DNA of 7,034 nt from Candidatus Moraniibacteriota bacterium (GTDB lineage: Bacteria > Patescibacteriota > Minisyncoccia > Moranbacterales > UBA11712), in assembly GCA_003157295.1 (NCBI GenBank), contig PMJF01000039.1:1-7034 (forward strand), given 5' to 3'. A program made the translations under genes and the position numbers. Below are positions 5,302 to 7,034 of the stretch, in pieces. The stretch's first letter is position 1, and each line of letters begins with the position of its first letter. The notes beneath the pieces were generated by a model. That model was not told where the DNA came from. It ran no database searches and saw only the letters and a program-made list of their open reading frames with translations.

Positions 5302-5310
5302 TGATATAAT
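5302..5310 (+). promoter_or_regulatory. Extended -10 promoter immediately after the pyrH terminator
   Basis: TGATATAAT gives the TGn extension plus perfect TATAAT (5305-5310). No -35 is recognisable because the terminator occupies that position, as tolerated by extended -10 promoters. The start is expected at 5317-5318, at or one base before an ATG at 5318. Confidence 0.65.
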
Positions 5311-5317
5311 AAATAAA

Positions 5318-5341
5318 ATGGTTCTGGCTTCAAAATCGTGA
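5318..5341 (+). CDS. Possible 7-codon leader ORF coupled to the next gene
   Basis: ATG 5318 opens MVLASKS and stops at TGA 5339-5341, overlapping the GTG start of the next gene in a GTGA tetranucleotide. The promoter geometry puts the RNA 5' end on or next to this ATG, so it could be translated as a leaderless ORF, with ribosomes re-initiating at GTG. The alternative is a one-base sequencing or natural frameshift separating a true ATG start from the main frame. Confidence 0.4.
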   Translation: MVLASKS

Positions 5342-6324
5342 AAAAGAAAATAAAAAAAGTATTCAAGCGCCTAAAAAATCGCCAAAATATAACCGCTGCC
5401 GGCACTATTTTGGTCGTGGGCGGTATTTCCCTGGCTCTGGCACTGGTGGCCGCCGTTTCCTCCCGCTCTAAAATCGGTCAGATAGAGAGAGAAAATCGCC
5501 AATCCGCCTATCAGGATGAATTAAAAAAATTATCCGGCATAACCACAAATCTCGAGCAGGTTCCGGACCAAACCGCCAACTGGCAGGTTTATGACAGCCA
5601 AAAATACAATTTCTCCATAAAATATCCTTCAGACTGGCAAGCGCCTAAAGAAACCTTTCCCGATTCAGGGTCAAAATATCTTCTTAAGATTTCTTTTGAC
5701 GGCCAGGCCAACTCCAAGGGAGAAAGCCAGAATGGATTTGATATTTTTGTTTATAGCTTTTCGAAATTTCCGAATTATCTTGGAACGGACAATTTTGTGC
5801 CAAAAAGTGAGAATACCGACCAGCAAGATTGCCCGCACTTTGACGATATAACCTTGGGAGAGGCCGGATACCCCGCCAAAGAGATCAATGTTTCCGACAA
5901 AGATCCCTGCTGGGAAGAAACTTTTTTCTACAACCTGGCCAATAGCGGATTCACTTATAATATCGTCCCCCGTTCAGGCAGAAAATATGATATTAAAGGT
6001 TTTGACGAAAAGCTAGATCTTCTAAAAATCCTTCCTCAATTTTATGATATAGTTTCTACCCTAAATTTCACCGATAAAGAAAATATCGCTCAAGCTTCTC
6101 AAAGGGTGTTTCAGACAGCCATTAGTCCTCCCAGAGCGAGATACGTGGCTGGCGGACATTGCCCCGCTAAACACGACCACCCCAGCTACAGCAACAAGGG
6201 GAAAGGGAAACATATGGACGAAGATTGCTGTCCTGATCCGGACGAGTGGCCGAATCCCAGATGCGCCTATTCCGAAAGCGCGTTGGGGGTAATGCTGGGG
6301 GGTCCGCCTGCCAAGAAAAAATGA
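5338..6324 (+). CDS. Membrane-anchored extracytoplasmic protein with Cys/His-rich C-terminus
   Basis: A 328-aa protein with a strongly basic cytoplasmic N-terminus (1-16), one membrane segment (about 18-40), a short helical stalk (about 42-66) and an external domain opening with WQVYDSQKYNFSIKYPSDWQ (82-101). That block resembles the strand pattern of PsbP/LpqN-like domains common in exported proteins of candidate-phylum bacteria. C165 and C191 could pair inside the domain. The tail holds H274, C275, H279, H281, H292, C297, C298 and C309, including EDCCPDPDEWPNPRC (295-309), and ends in a basic AKKK. GTG 5338 is chosen because an in-frame TAA (5314-5316) lies upstream with no other standard start between. 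No SD; translation probably couples to the mini-ORF. Function unknown. Confidence 0.85.
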   Translation: MKKKIKKVFKRLKNRQNITAAGTILVVGGISLALALVAAVSSRSKIGQIERENRQSAYQDELKKLSGITTNLEQVPDQTANWQVYDSQKYNFSIKYPSDWQAPKETFPDSGSKYLLKISFDGQANSKGESQNGFDIFVYSFSKFPNYLGTDNFVPKSENTDQQDCPHFDDITLGEAGYPAKEINVSDKDPCWEETFFYNLANSGFTYNIVPRSGRKYDIKGFDEKLDLLKILPQFYDIVSTLNFTDKENIAQASQRVFQTAISPPRARYVAGGHCPAKHDHPSYSNKGKGKHMDEDCCPDPDEWPNPRCAYSESALGVMLGGPPAKKK

Positions 6325-6362
6325 TGATCGTATAAAAAAATTAAGCAGCCAGTGACAAACTG

Positions 6363-7001
6363 ATGATGGAAAAACTACTCAAAGAACGAAAAATGAACTT
6401 ATTTGTCCTTTCTAGTTCTCTATATGTTTCTTTCCAGCTTTTTGCCAATATTCTTTCCACTAAAATTGCTCTACTTCCCATTCTTCATCTTTCCATCGAC
6501 GGCGGGACGGTAATTTATCCCCTCACTTTCACTCTGCGTGATTTCGTCCACAAAACTCATGGAAAAAAAGACGCGCGCCAAGTGGTGCTGATCGCAGCGG
6601 CTTTGAACGCGGTGATGTTTGGACTGTTTTGGCTGGTGGGAAAGATGACGCCGGACCCAACCTGGCAATATCAAAGAGCTTATGAACAGGTTCTGCTCCC
6701 GGTCGGACGCATTGTCCTCGCCAGCATCATCGCTCAAGTGATTTCGGAGCTGATCGACACGGAGATATTCAGCATTGTCTACAAAAAGGCATCGGATACT
6801 TTCGCTGTTCTCGCTTCAAATTCTATTTCTCTGGTTTTCGACAGTTTCATTTTCTGCTTCATTGCCTTTCTCGGCGCTTTGCCTTTTGCAACGGTGATGC
6901 AAATTGTCCTCGCGAATATTTTGATCAAATTCGTCATCAGCACCTTGAGCGTCCCCACCATCCGCCTCGTCCCGAGAACAGCGAAGTTTGAGGATATATA
7001 A
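6363..7001 (+). CDS. VUT family (YhhQ/DUF165) queuosine precursor transporter
   Basis: An integral membrane protein of about six helices (roughly 12-36, 41-57, 71-92, 113-133, 149-175, 176-198). Family signatures are FANILSTKI (27-35), GGTVIYPLTFTLRDFVHKTHGKKDAR split across 47-72, ASIIAQVISELIDTEIF (120-136) and SNSISLVFDSFIF (152-164). The family imports queuosine precursors such as preQ0/preQ1 (shown for E. coli YhhQ), which suits an organism that salvages rather than makes the base; no other queuosine gene is in the window. Tandem ATG codons at 6363 and 6366 are both possible starts, and no SD is visible. The gene lies 38 nt after the previous stop; TATAAA (6331-6336) in the gap is a weak promoter candidate, so cotranscription with the upstream gene is likely but unproven. 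Confidence 0.9.
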   Translation: MMEKLLKERKMNLFVLSSSLYVSFQLFANILSTKIALLPILHLSIDGGTVIYPLTFTLRDFVHKTHGKKDARQVVLIAAALNAVMFGLFWLVGKMTPDPTWQYQRAYEQVLLPVGRIVLASIIAQVISELIDTEIFSIVYKKASDTFAVLASNSISLVFDSFIFCFIAFLGALPFATVMQIVLANILIKFVISTLSVPTIRLVPRTAKFEDI

Positions 7002-7034
7002 GCGAAAATATCCAATTTATAATTCCTAATTTCT

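Noticed and set aside
4524..5405. 293-codon open frame on the minus strand opposite pyrH
   Set aside because: It is antisense to an unmistakable full-length pyrH, runs through the pyrH terminator and into the next gene, and its translation shows no family motifs.
1..7034. CRISPR array, tRNA genes, insertion sequences or attachment sites
   Set aside because: No regularly spaced repeats, tRNA arms with a CCA end, transposase motifs or long terminal repeats were seen.
1..7034. Alternative genetic code with TGA as glycine
   Set aside because: TGA ends at least six called genes at expected lengths, including msrB with a normal C-terminus, so the standard code fits.

Overview
The window looks like chromosomal sequence from a small-genome bacterium of the Candidate Phyla Radiation (Patescibacteria, Parcubacteria-like). 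The reasons are compact ATGA-overlapping genes, several starts with no Shine-Dalgarno (SD) sequence, short exported proteins with one membrane anchor, a CAP-domain protein, an MsrB/MsrA pair, a divergent uridine-kinase-like protein and a queuosine-precursor transporter. This placement is inference. TGA, TAA and TAG all end genes here, so the code is standard and not the TGA=Gly code of Gracilibacteria/Absconditabacteria. No mobile element, CRISPR array, tRNA or rRNA was seen.

Left block (+ strand, 1-1272): the tail of an unidentified gene, a conserved helical 110-aa protein and a lipoprotein cyclophilin are chained by two 4-nt ATGA overlaps and closed by a hairpin terminator. Second block (+, 1331-3161): msrB and msrA (11-nt overlap) repair oxidised methionine, and a membrane-anchored CAP-domain protein follows. 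It meets a minus-strand uridine-kinase-like gene tail to tail, with one base between the stop codons.

Middle (3811-4532): this stretch is not empty. On the minus strand it carries a complete small transcription unit: a TTGACA-17-TATTCT promoter, a strong SD, a TTG-started 57-codon ORF for a cysteine-rich protein (CxCx2Cx3C), and a GC-rich intrinsic terminator. This is the best candidate for something undescribed. Between it and pyrH lie a promoter-like sequence, two terminator-like hairpins of opposite polarity sharing one A/T tract, and an SD-less pyrH promoter.

Right block (+, 4533-7034): pyrH (UMP kinase) ends in a clean terminator. An extended -10 promoter is then placed so that transcription should begin at the ATG of a 7-codon mini-ORF, whose stop overlaps (GTGA) the GTG start of a membrane-anchored protein with a Cys/His-rich tail. 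A VUT/YhhQ-family queuosine-precursor transporter closes the window. Themes are envelope proteins, oxidative protein repair and nucleotide/nucleobase salvage; a functional link between the blocks is not shown.
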